Source: Candidatus Woesearchaeota archaeon (GTDB lineage: Archaea > Nanobdellota > Nanobdellia > Woesearchaeales > SM23-78). From it: a stretch of DNA of 11,483 nt. The stretch is taken from assembly GCA_016933095.1 (NCBI GenBank), contig JAFGBP010000077.1, positions 1-11,483 on the forward strand, in the 5' to 3' direction. Made by a program: the position numbers and the translations under genes. Positions 6,200 through 11,483 of this stretch are shown here, piece after piece. How positions within the stretch are numbered: the first letter of the stretch is position 1; each line of letters opens with the position of its first letter. Below the pieces are notes generated by a model. That model did not search any database, had not been told where the DNA came from, and saw only the letters and a program-made list of their open reading frames with translations.

Positions 6200-6266
6200 C
6201 TGAAAGCAAATGGAGAAACAACCCGAATTAGCAGCAGCAAGAAGATAATTGACACTTAAAAGAAAG

Positions 6267-6275
6267 ATTTTTATA
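6267..6275 (+). promoter_or_regulatory. TATA box of ABC exporter operon
   Basis: A TTTTTATA run lies here, and transcription would start near 6297. It overlaps the first in-frame ATG at 6275, which argues against that codon as the start. A second candidate, TTAAAAG, lies at about 6256-6262. Confidence 0.5.
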
Positions 6276-6300
6276 TGCCTCTGTCAACATACAATGCAAG

Positions 6301-6305
6301 GGTGA
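6301..6305 (+). promoter_or_regulatory. Shine-Dalgarno site of ABC ATPase
   Basis: GGTGA lies 2 nt before ATG 6308 and 5 nt before ATG 6311. It matches the archaeal anti-SD and, with the TATA box at 6267-6275, places the true start at one of these two codons. Confidence 0.5.
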
Positions 6306-6307
6306 GA

Positions 6308-7003
6308 ATGATGTTCTTTGTAAAGACTGATGGCTTGAAGAAGAGCTTTGGCAGCGTCAAGGCTGTCGACGGAGTCTCTCTTGAGGTCAAGCCTAAGGAA
6401 TTGTTCGGGGTCTTGGGCCCTAACGGCTCTGGCAAGACTACGATAATAAAGTGCTTGACTGGCCAGCTGAAGCCTGATGCAGGGTCAGTATCCATCGCTG
6501 AATTGGATGTCTTGAAGCATCCTGTGAAGGCAAGGGAGCTTATAGGAGTGATACCTGAGCAGGAAACTCCGCCTAGCTTTCTTACGGCAGAGGAATACTT
6601 GTACTTCGTGGCGAGGATAAGGAAGCTTAAGGATCCTGCAAAGGCCATCGACCACTGGGTGGAGTTCCTGGACTTCTCTGACCAGAGAAAGGTCTTGTGC
6701 AAGGACTTGTCGAGGGGGACTAGGCAGAAGCTCATGTTCGCCCAGGCTTTCCTTCACGGACCGAAGATCGCGTTCATTGACGAGCCGCTCGTCAACCTTG
6801 ACCCTATAATACAGAAGCGGATGAAGGAGTTCTTGAAGAAGTACGTGAAGGGCGGGCGCTCTATCTTCCTATCTACGCATAGCCTGGACATTGCTAAGGA
6901 GCTCTGCACAAGGCTTTGCGTGCTTAACAAGGGCCGGGTCGTTTATACAGGCAAGCCTGCGAGGAACATGGAGAGGATGTTTTTGAAGGCTGTTAGAAAA
7001 TGA
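6308..7003 (+). CDS. ABC transporter ATP-binding protein
   Basis: This 231-aa nucleotide-binding subunit is most like ATPases that energise ABC-2 type exporters. In order: an A-loop region (KSFGSVKAVDG), Walker A GPNGSGKTT (37-45), Q-loop PEQE (83-86), signature LSRGTRQ (134-140) in place of LSGGQ, Walker B KIAFIDEP (153-160, catalytic E159), D-loop NLDP and H-loop H191. LSrGmrqkl-type signatures are common in this exporter group, so activity is expected. I start at 6308 (or 6311) rather than 6275, since TATA and SD fall between. The permease gene follows with an ATGA overlap, so the two are translationally coupled and almost certainly form one transporter. The substrate is unknown. Confidence 0.92.
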   Translation: MMFFVKTDGLKKSFGSVKAVDGVSLEVKPKELFGVLGPNGSGKTTIIKCLTGQLKPDAGSVSIAELDVLKHPVKARELIGVIPEQETPPSFLTAEEYLYFVARIRKLKDPAKAIDHWVEFLDFSDQRKVLCKDLSRGTRQKLMFAQAFLHGPKIAFIDEPLVNLDPIIQKRMKEFLKKYVKGGRSIFLSTHSLDIAKELCTRLCVLNKGRVVYTGKPARNMERMFLKAVRK

Positions 7004-8409
7004 GGCGTTTCATAGAGCTGTTCAGGGCAATGGTGTTGGAGGAGTGGAGGATACACTCAACCATATTCGGGAACGTGAGGTTCGCCCTCTTTCCCCTGAT
7101 AGTAGTCGCCGGCTCTTTCCTTGCATGCTTGTCCTCGCTCATATTAGACGTCATGTTCTCGAGGTCTTCCATGATCCTGTTCGTGCATTACCTGTTCTTC
7201 TTTTTCGGCGCCAACATCGGGGCTTTTGGCATGATAGGACGTGAGTCTATGAACAGGCGCTTTGGCCAGGCAAGCCTGGTCGCTTACTCTTCAAAGTCAC
7301 TCCCTGTAGGAGAGCGTGAGATATTCTCTGGGATCGTGGCCAAGGACATAATCTATTATTTCATCATGTGGATTGTCCCAATTGTCCTGGGATTCGTGCT
7401 TGCCACGCCTGTTACCGGGTCAAGCGTTGCATCCGCGCCGATCCTGCTTGTCAGCCTTACCCTGGCATTCCTGCTCGGGACGTCGGCAGTGTATCTGCTG
7501 TCTGTATTCTACGTCCGCATAGGAAGGTTCCCATTCATATTCATGCTCGGTCTCATAGCAGCCGCTGCAATCGTCAACCAAGACGCCGCCTACTTGTTCC
7601 CCCCACTGCTGTACTTCCTCTCAGGAAACCTGAACGCGGTGTGGGTCTCGCTCTCATTCATCGTGCTGTTCACTGCTTCAGCGACAATATTCGCAAGCTT
7701 CGAGTTCCCCAACCCGCAGCGCGAGTACAAGAACAAGCTGAAAGCCTTTGAGAAGGCACTGTTCATGCTGAAGAGGCTGAAGGTCCTCGTGGCAAAGGAC
7801 TTCGTGGACCTGAAACGAAGCCAGGGGGGCTTTGGAAAGGTCATATTCTCATTCCTGCTCCCGATGGCGTTTGCCTGGGTGTTTGTGGATTTTGTGTCAG
7901 CAGCATTGCAGGATAACTCGTTCATCATATTGTTCTCCATACTACTAGGGATATTCTCATCGACGATCTACAGCTGGCTCACAGAGTACGACAAGTACAG
8001 CCAATACTCCCACCTGCCGCTAAGCGTGTCTGACCTGCTGAAGAGCAAGATCGCAGGGTACGCGATAATAAACCTGCTCTCGGTAGCGCTGATAATAGGA
8101 ACGGCCTATGCAAAGGATGAGATGCTACTCCTAGGAGCAGCGCTTATCGTGTTCGTCGTCGCCTCGTCATATTCCTTATCCATAACAATGCTCTACACCG
8201 GCCTCTCGCCGTCCGTGAGGTTCATGGACATAAAAGTGCTCACCAAATACTTCGTCACAATAATACCAGTCATGCTTGTGTGGATAATCGCTTCGTTCTT
8301 CGGATTCCTATACTTATCACTTATCGGGATACTGATACTGGCAGCCTCTGCATGGGCGATGAAGATATCCTTCAAGAAGTGGGATTCAGGAGAAGAGCAG
8401 ATGTTCTAG
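7000..8409 (+). CDS. ABC-2-like exporter permease
   Basis: This 469-aa polytopic membrane protein has about 12 hydrophobic segments in two clusters: one from about residue 25 to 235, the other from about 285 to 460. A hydrophilic cytoplasmic stretch (PNPQREYKNKLKAFEKALFM and following, about 237-275) separates them. This two-half layout suggests an internal duplication of a six-helix ABC-2 permease unit, which is inference. It begins within the ATPase stop codon (ATGA), the classic coupling of an ABC pair. No substrate-binding protein or processed peptide gene lies nearby, so export rather than import is likely; cargo cannot be read from sequence. Its TAG stop shares the palindrome CTAG with the stop of the convergent YkgJ gene. 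Confidence 0.85.
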   Translation: MRRFIELFRAMVLEEWRIHSTIFGNVRFALFPLIVVAGSFLACLSSLILDVMFSRSSMILFVHYLFFFFGANIGAFGMIGRESMNRRFGQASLVAYSSKSLPVGEREIFSGIVAKDIIYYFIMWIVPIVLGFVLATPVTGSSVASAPILLVSLTLAFLLGTSAVYLLSVFYVRIGRFPFIFMLGLIAAAAIVNQDAAYLFPPLLYFLSGNLNAVWVSLSFIVLFTASATIFASFEFPNPQREYKNKLKAFEKALFMLKRLKVLVAKDFVDLKRSQGGFGKVIFSFLLPMAFAWVFVDFVSAALQDNSFIILFSILLGIFSSTIYSWLTEYDKYSQYSHLPLSVSDLLKSKIAGYAIINLLSVALIIGTAYAKDEMLLLGAALIVFVVASSYSLSITMLYTGLSPSVRFMDIKVLTKYFVTIIPVMLVWIIASFFGFLYLSLIGILILAASAWAMKISFKKWDSGEEQMF

Positions 8410-8849
8410 TACTTAGGAGCGCCGTAAACGATCTTATAGCCCATCTTCTTGAGCCTTGCAAGGTAAGGGTAGAGCATGTTCTCTCTGACAGCAGGGCAGG
8501 TCTTTGATACGAACACCGTGTCGTTGCTCCAAAAGAATAAGGGGAATTCCTTGCAGCCCTTTGGCCTTTGCGGGTGCTTGTGGATCGCGCACTTATTGTC
8601 GAGCAGGCTTGGGCAGCTCTGTCCTTCGAATCCCATGCGAAGCACGAATCCTCCGTCTTCCCACTTGTCGATCACCTTCTTGGCTTCAAGCTCTGCTCTC
8701 CTGCTGTTGGAGATCAGGTGCGCCTCTTCATCAGACAAGAGAAGGAACCCTTTCCTGCAACAATAGGCTTTGCACTCTGAAAAGCAATACTCGCTGATGG
8801 AATCCCTGGCTTCGTCAGCCAGCTTCCTCGCCTCGGTATCGTTGACCAT
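8406..8849 (-). CDS. YkgJ-family cysteine-cluster protein (putative Zn/Fe binding)
   Basis: This 147-aa protein matches the YkgJ/CxxCxxCC family proposed to chelate zinc or iron. Cysteines appear in family order: YCFSECKAYCCRKG near the N-terminus, then SCPSLLDNKCAIHKHPQRPKGCKEFP in the middle and KTCPAV towards the end. The role is unproven; members are linked to metal-dependent modification. The frame is open from a TTG at 8882, but that codon lies only 9 nt from a TATA box (8887-8896), too close to be transcribed. ATG 8849 is therefore chosen, with a leader of about 15 nt carrying a weak GTGA. The stop overlaps the convergent permease stop in CTAG. Confidence 0.85.
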   Translation of the reverse strand: MVNDTEARKLADEARDSISEYCFSECKAYCCRKGFLLLSDEEAHLISNSRRAELEAKKVIDKWEDGGFVLRMGFEGQSCPSLLDNKCAIHKHPQRPKGCKEFPLFFWSNDTVFVSKTCPAVRENMLYPYLARLKKMGYKIVYGAPKY

Positions 8850-8886
8850 GTCGTCACTTGTCGGATTGGTTCTGGACGGCAAGCCT

Positions 8887-8896
8887 CTTTATAATG
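8887..8896 (-). promoter_or_regulatory. TATA box of YkgJ-like gene
   Basis: The minus strand reads CATTATAAAG. Transcription would start near 8864, 15 nt before ATG 8849. Confidence 0.5.
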
Positions 8897-8913
8897 CTAT
8901 GCTTTCGTAAGGC

Positions 8914-8935
8914 AAAAAAGCGCAAAAAGAAAAAT
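8914..8935 (-). terminator. T-rich terminator of tRNA-Gln
   Basis: Directly after the tRNA, the minus strand has three T runs (8930-8934, 8924-8928, 8914-8919). Archaeal polymerase terminates on such tracts without a hairpin. This separates the tRNA from the YkgJ promoter. Confidence 0.55.
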
Positions 8936-9027
8936 TAGCCCGGCCAGGATTCGAACCTGGGTCCTCAGGGTTTTCTCATCTTTCGATGTCCAGAACCTGA
9001 GATGATTGGCCACTACACTACCGGGCT
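8936..9027 (-). tRNA. tRNA-Gln(CTG) with a 19-nt intron
   Basis: The mature tRNA has 73 nt and no encoded CCA. The acceptor stem is AGCCCGG with CCGGGCT and discriminator A73, the A1-U72/A73 pattern usual for archaeal tRNA-Gln. The D arm is GTGTAGTGGCCAATCAT, the anticodon stem TCAGG with CCTGA, the loop TTCTGG plus C after splicing, and the T arm CCAGG TTCGAAT CCTGG. The anticodon CTG lies at 8991-8993. The intron (8971-8989) interrupts at the canonical 37/38 site and forms a full bulge-helix-bulge: outer helix CTCAGG/CCTGAG, 3-nt bulge AAC, 4-bp helix TTCT/AGAA, 3-nt bulge GGA, inner helix CATC/GATG with a GAAA loop. A TATA box lies at 9055-9064. Confidence 0.95.
8971..8989 (-). other. tRNA-Gln intron (bulge-helix-bulge)
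   Basis: The minus strand reads ACATCGAAAGATGAGAAAA. Cutting each 3-nt bulge after its second base (GG|A and AA|C) removes exactly these 19 nt and leaves a seven-base anticodon loop. This is the rule of the archaeal splicing endonuclease. Confidence 0.9.
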
Positions 9028-9054
9028 GTAAAGCTATCTTCTCCAGAATTCCGT

Positions 9055-9064
9055 CTTATTTAAA
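9055..9064 (-). promoter_or_regulatory. TATA box of tRNA-Gln
   Basis: The minus strand reads TTTAAATAAG, centred 33 nt before the mature 5' end. This places the start some 6 nt upstream of the tRNA, as expected for a precursor trimmed by RNase P. Confidence 0.6.
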
Positions 9065-9077
9065 TGGTTTTTGGCTT

Positions 9078-10361
9078 TTATAGGATGTTGCTTTGTCTTA
9101 GAATGTCGTTCACTCCTCTTTCCGGGAGCTGTATGTCACCTTGTTCGTATCTTCTTTCAAATTCTTCTTCTGCTTTGAAGATCTTGGCGGCATGCTCGGC
9201 TACTCCAGTCTGATCATACATCCGTCCTAGTTCATGGAGAGTTGCCCGATAGCTGTCGATGTCTTTGTGGGTAGTTCGAAGTCCTTGTTTAAATTCACAC
9301 TCCGCATAGTAAAACCATTTCATGTCTCGGGTTACGTATCCGTAATTCCTTAAGCAAACTCCGCGGTGGAATCTTATGCGGCCTTCGAATGGCGTGTTCC
9401 TGTCGTTTTGCAGGAATTTAAGGCTTTCTACAAGGTATTTTCTTTCCGGGAACAGCAGTCGATCTTGTGCCGTGCCTTTCTTTCCGATATCGTCTTCTAG
9501 TTTCGATAGTTCGAGGAATGCAAGTGTGCCTCGTGGGATCATGTGGGCTTCTTCGGCGAGCGCGTATAATCTTGCAAGCTTGGGTTCTAGTTCCATTGCT
9601 CTTCTCACAGTTCCTGGATTGAAGTATGCTGTTTCTGCAATGCCTGTGAAGCAAGCGACGTTCTCGATAAAGGAGTATTGGGAGTATTCTATCAGCCGTT
9701 TCAGCATAGTATCATCTCCTGAGATGGCCACTGCGTCTCTTCGGAAGCCCCCTCGCGTTTTGGAGCTAAAGGCTTCCTTCTCCTCCATCGTCATGTAGGG
9801 CTTGCCGTCTTCAAAGAGGATGGCTTCCCATCGCCTCTTGAAGTCTAGTTCTGGCTGTTTTGCCAGGATCATTTCTAGCTTGTCATGTTTTATCTCGTGA
9901 TGGGCGGCTTCCTTAAACGCCAGGGGCGGGTCTATGGTGAGTCCTATCACGTCTGAGAAAAGCGGAGATTCTTCAGGGATCTTATATCCTCTCGTGTTGC
10001 CCACGAGAATCATGTGGTAGACTCCCAGAGGGCTTTTGAATAAGTAGTTGTCTGGTTCAAGTTCTATCTTGGAAATGATGAATTCTTTTTCTCGGTTCTC
10101 TTTCATCATCACGTCTGCCAGTTCTGTCATCTTGTAGGCGCGTCCTTCTACTTCTGATGAGAGTCCTGTGATTGGAAAGCCGAATTTCTTCTTGAATGCT
10201 TGGCGTTGGCTTGATGTTTTTTGGTAGTAGACGTCTGTGAGGCTTACAATGGTTGGTGGGGAGATTGCAAGCGCTCCTGAGAGAAGTAATGCTCCAGGAA
10301 GTAGTCTGAAGAGACCATTGGCTTCTTTTTTGAAGCTGAAATCATCTTGGCGGCCCCCCAT
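9078..10361 (-). CDS. Membrane-anchored HExxH protein of unknown family with helical-repeat tail
   Basis: This protein is about 427 aa from ATG 10361. A hydrophobic segment (about 17-37, GLFRLLPGALLLSGALAISPP) suggests an N-terminal membrane anchor, most likely with the rest outside. AAHHEIKHDKLE contains the zinc-peptidase motif HEIKH (H155, E156, H159), and SFIENVACFTG further on offers E233 as a gluzincin-type third ligand; this is inferred. From about 300 on, paired helices with YRATLHELGRMYDQTG look like TPR repeats and could bind partners. I choose ATG 10361 because a TATA box lies 27 nt upstream. In-frame ATG 10406 and TTG 10433 would put that box inside the gene. A paralogue lies directly upstream. 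I do not recognise the family; the substrate is unknown. Confidence 0.75.
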   Translation of the reverse strand: MGGRQDDFSFKKEANGLFRLLPGALLLSGALAISPPTIVSLTDVYYQKTSSQRQAFKKKFGFPITGLSSEVEGRAYKMTELADVMMKENREKEFIISKIELEPDNYLFKSPLGVYHMILVGNTRGYKIPEESPLFSDVIGLTIDPPLAFKEAAHHEIKHDKLEMILAKQPELDFKRRWEAILFEDGKPYMTMEEKEAFSSKTRGGFRRDAVAISGDDTMLKRLIEYSQYSFIENVACFTGIAETAYFNPGTVRRAMELEPKLARLYALAEEAHMIPRGTLAFLELSKLEDDIGKKGTAQDRLLFPERKYLVESLKFLQNDRNTPFEGRIRFHRGVCLRNYGYVTRDMKWFYYAECEFKQGLRTTHKDIDSYRATLHELGRMYDQTGVAEHAAKIFKAEEEFERRYEQGDIQLPERGVNDILRQSNIL

Positions 10362-10383
10362 ATTCTTAAGCGAGTCTATCTGC

Positions 10384-10393
10384 TTATTTAAAT
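10384..10393 (-). promoter_or_regulatory. TATA box of HExxH gene
   Basis: The minus strand reads ATTTAAATAA, centred 27 nt before ATG 10361. CTTATTTAAATG/C is nearly identical to the tRNA-Gln box. It decides the start over the upstream ATG 10406. Confidence 0.55.
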
Positions 10394-10478
10394 CTTTTTG
10401 CACCATAACCACTCGAAAGTAGACCTCACACAACAGGTCATGTAGTACAAGAACAAGAAGCGACCATCAATAACCGTG

Positions 10479-11483
10479 TTAGAGTATGCCTTTCTCTTTA
10501 AGGAAAGGATTCACGCCCTCAGACAAAAGCCTTATGTCCCCAACCCAATACATCCTGTAAGTGTCAAGCACGGCCTTGCCAACAAGAGCAGCAGCCTCGC
10601 CACGCCCAGTCTGCCTGTAAAGAATCTGAAGCTCTGCAAGGAGCATCTGATAAGTCTTCCGGTCTCTCAGATCAGCCCTAAGCCCATCCTTGATCTCCGC
10701 CTCCGCCTCAGCATTCATTCCGTGAGCCCGATACACCTGGGCCGCGGCGAGCCTCATATTAGACTCAAACATCGTGCCGGGATACCTCTTCAAAAATGCG
10801 TCCTTCTGTTTTAAGTAAGCTGGTAGGAGAAAAATGTTTGCGCGGGTCGCCAAAGCCGATCCTGACAGCTTAACATGATCGAGAAACTCCTTTGGAATAA
10901 GTCCATGCTCTTGAAGCAACGCGACCTTGGAACGCAGATCAGACCCCTCCTTGAAGAGAGGATTGTAGACAAGCGAGGGAATCTCACCACACTCATCCAT
11001 CTGGGTCGCCAAAGAGCATACGTCCGCCTCGAACTTGTCATAAGAGTCAGACGCGCCGCCAGTCAACGACCCCCACTCTTCCCTGAACCCAGGATCCTCT
11101 CTCAAGATGCCTTCAAGTTTCTGGCGCTTTATCTCATAACGGATATTATCAGATCTAAAACAGGCGCTGGAAATGTTGAAAGATCCGGTAAAATTAGACC
11201 TGTAAGTGCACACATCTGGATTAATGGAAAAGATAACCCAATCTGACAAGTCCCTCTGCAAATAGTTCTGGCTTATGACGTTAAAAGAAGGCATGGGAAA
11301 ATCCCGTTCGCGTTGCTCCCTCACAAGAATCTCGGCGGCGTCAATAAAACGGTAAGATTTCTGTTCGAGATCCCTGCTCCAACCCTGAATGGGGACGTGA
11401 GTGTATTCCTGAAAAGCAACCCTTTTTTCTCCCGGGTTCCGACTTAAATATAAAGAGTGATTAGTGGAGACAAGAACCTGAAA
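10479..11483 (-). CDS. Paralogue of the HExxH protein with lost zinc ligands, 5' end outside window
   Basis: At least 334 codons are open to the window edge; the real start lies beyond 11483. It aligns with the neighbouring gene along its length: LEQKSYRFIDAAEILVRE with VEGRAYKMTELADVMMKE, RYEIKRQKLEGIL with HHEIKHDKLEMIL, LIP with MIP, the TPR-like YRQTG with YDQTG, and the shared end GDIxLxxxGVNxxLxxxxIL. The catalytic histidines are replaced (YEIKR for HEIKH), and the probable third ligand Glu aligns with Ala, so it should not bind zinc in the same way. The reading frame is intact, so it is a functional pseudoenzyme or adapter candidate rather than a dead gene. A GTG at 11324 is an internal codon: homology continues upstream of it. 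Membrane anchoring cannot be judged here. Confidence 0.75.
   Translation of the reverse strand, partial: FQVLVSTNHSLYLSRNPGEKRVAFQEYTHVPIQGWSRDLEQKSYRFIDAAEILVREQRERDFPMPSFNVISQNYLQRDLSDWVIFSINPDVCTYRSNFTGSFNISSACFRSDNIRYEIKRQKLEGILREDPGFREEWGSLTGGASDSYDKFEADVCSLATQMDECGEIPSLVYNPLFKEGSDLRSKVALLQEHGLIPKEFLDHVKLSGSALATRANIFLLPAYLKQKDAFLKRYPGTMFESNMRLAAAQVYRAHGMNAEAEAEIKDGLRADLRDRKTYQMLLAELQILYRQTGRGEAAALVGKAVLDTYRMYWVGDIRLLSEGVNPFLKEKGIL

Noticed and set aside
6161..6203. Box C/D sRNA (stem followed by CTGA)
   Set aside because: No box C (RTGATGA) before the stem and no internal C'/D' pair.
6210..6248. 12-codon ORF MEKQPELAAARR before the ABC operon
   Set aside because: No TATA box at the right distance, no SD and no repeat of the pattern; such short frames arise by chance.
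6275..6307. ATG 6275 as start of the ABC ATPase
   Set aside because: It overlaps the TATA box; SD and family alignment favour 6308 or 6311.
7590..7940. Minus-strand 116-codon frame inside the permease
   Set aside because: Shadow of the well-supported permease frame; no promoter or family motif.
1..11483. CRISPR array, prophage or insertion sequence
   Set aside because: No regularly spaced repeats, transposase, integrase or structural phage gene in any frame.

Overview
The window is archaeal chromosomal DNA. It carries archaeal/eukaryotic-type ribosomal proteins S6e and L10e (uL16), a NOG1-type GTPase, and a tRNA-Gln with a bulge-helix-bulge intron. TTTAAA-type TATA boxes sit about 27 nt before many start codons, so most transcripts are probably leaderless. 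Genes are compact and there are no phage or insertion-sequence genes. A small-genome (DPANN-like) or euryarchaeal lineage is plausible, but I cannot name the species.

Layout. Positions 1-2052 (minus strand) hold the start of an unidentified gene, a HAM1/ITPase-like nucleotide pyrophosphatase, a CYTH-domain protein, a small unknown protein and S6e with a leadered, Shine-Dalgarno-bearing mRNA. Positions 2053-2321 hold the S6e leader and promoter, then a 123-bp segment closed by a perfect 14-bp inverted repeat, which is a candidate structured RNA or small mobile remnant. Positions 2322-3912 (plus) encode a MarC-family membrane protein and NOG1. Positions 3901-6081 (minus) encode a small unknown protein, L10e and a divergent gluzincin-like protein (HExxxGH plus EGLA). 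A 190-bp divergent intergenic region with several dyads leads to an ABC exporter pair (6308-8409, plus; ATGA overlap). Positions 8406-9027 (minus) carry a YkgJ-type Cys-cluster protein and tRNA-Gln(CTG).

Positions 9078-11483 (minus) hold the most unusual content: two adjacent paralogues of a family I do not recognise. The downstream copy is a membrane-anchored protein with an intact HExxH zinc-protease motif and a helical-repeat C-terminus. The upstream copy, cut by the window edge, has the same architecture, but the HEIKH motif has become YEIKR. This looks like an enzyme/pseudoenzyme pair.

Housekeeping genes (translation, ribosome biogenesis, nucleotide cleaning) are thus interleaved with membrane and peptidase genes. 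Gene ends overlap repeatedly (1223-1236, 3901-3912, 7000-7003, 8406-8409), consistent with a streamlined genome.
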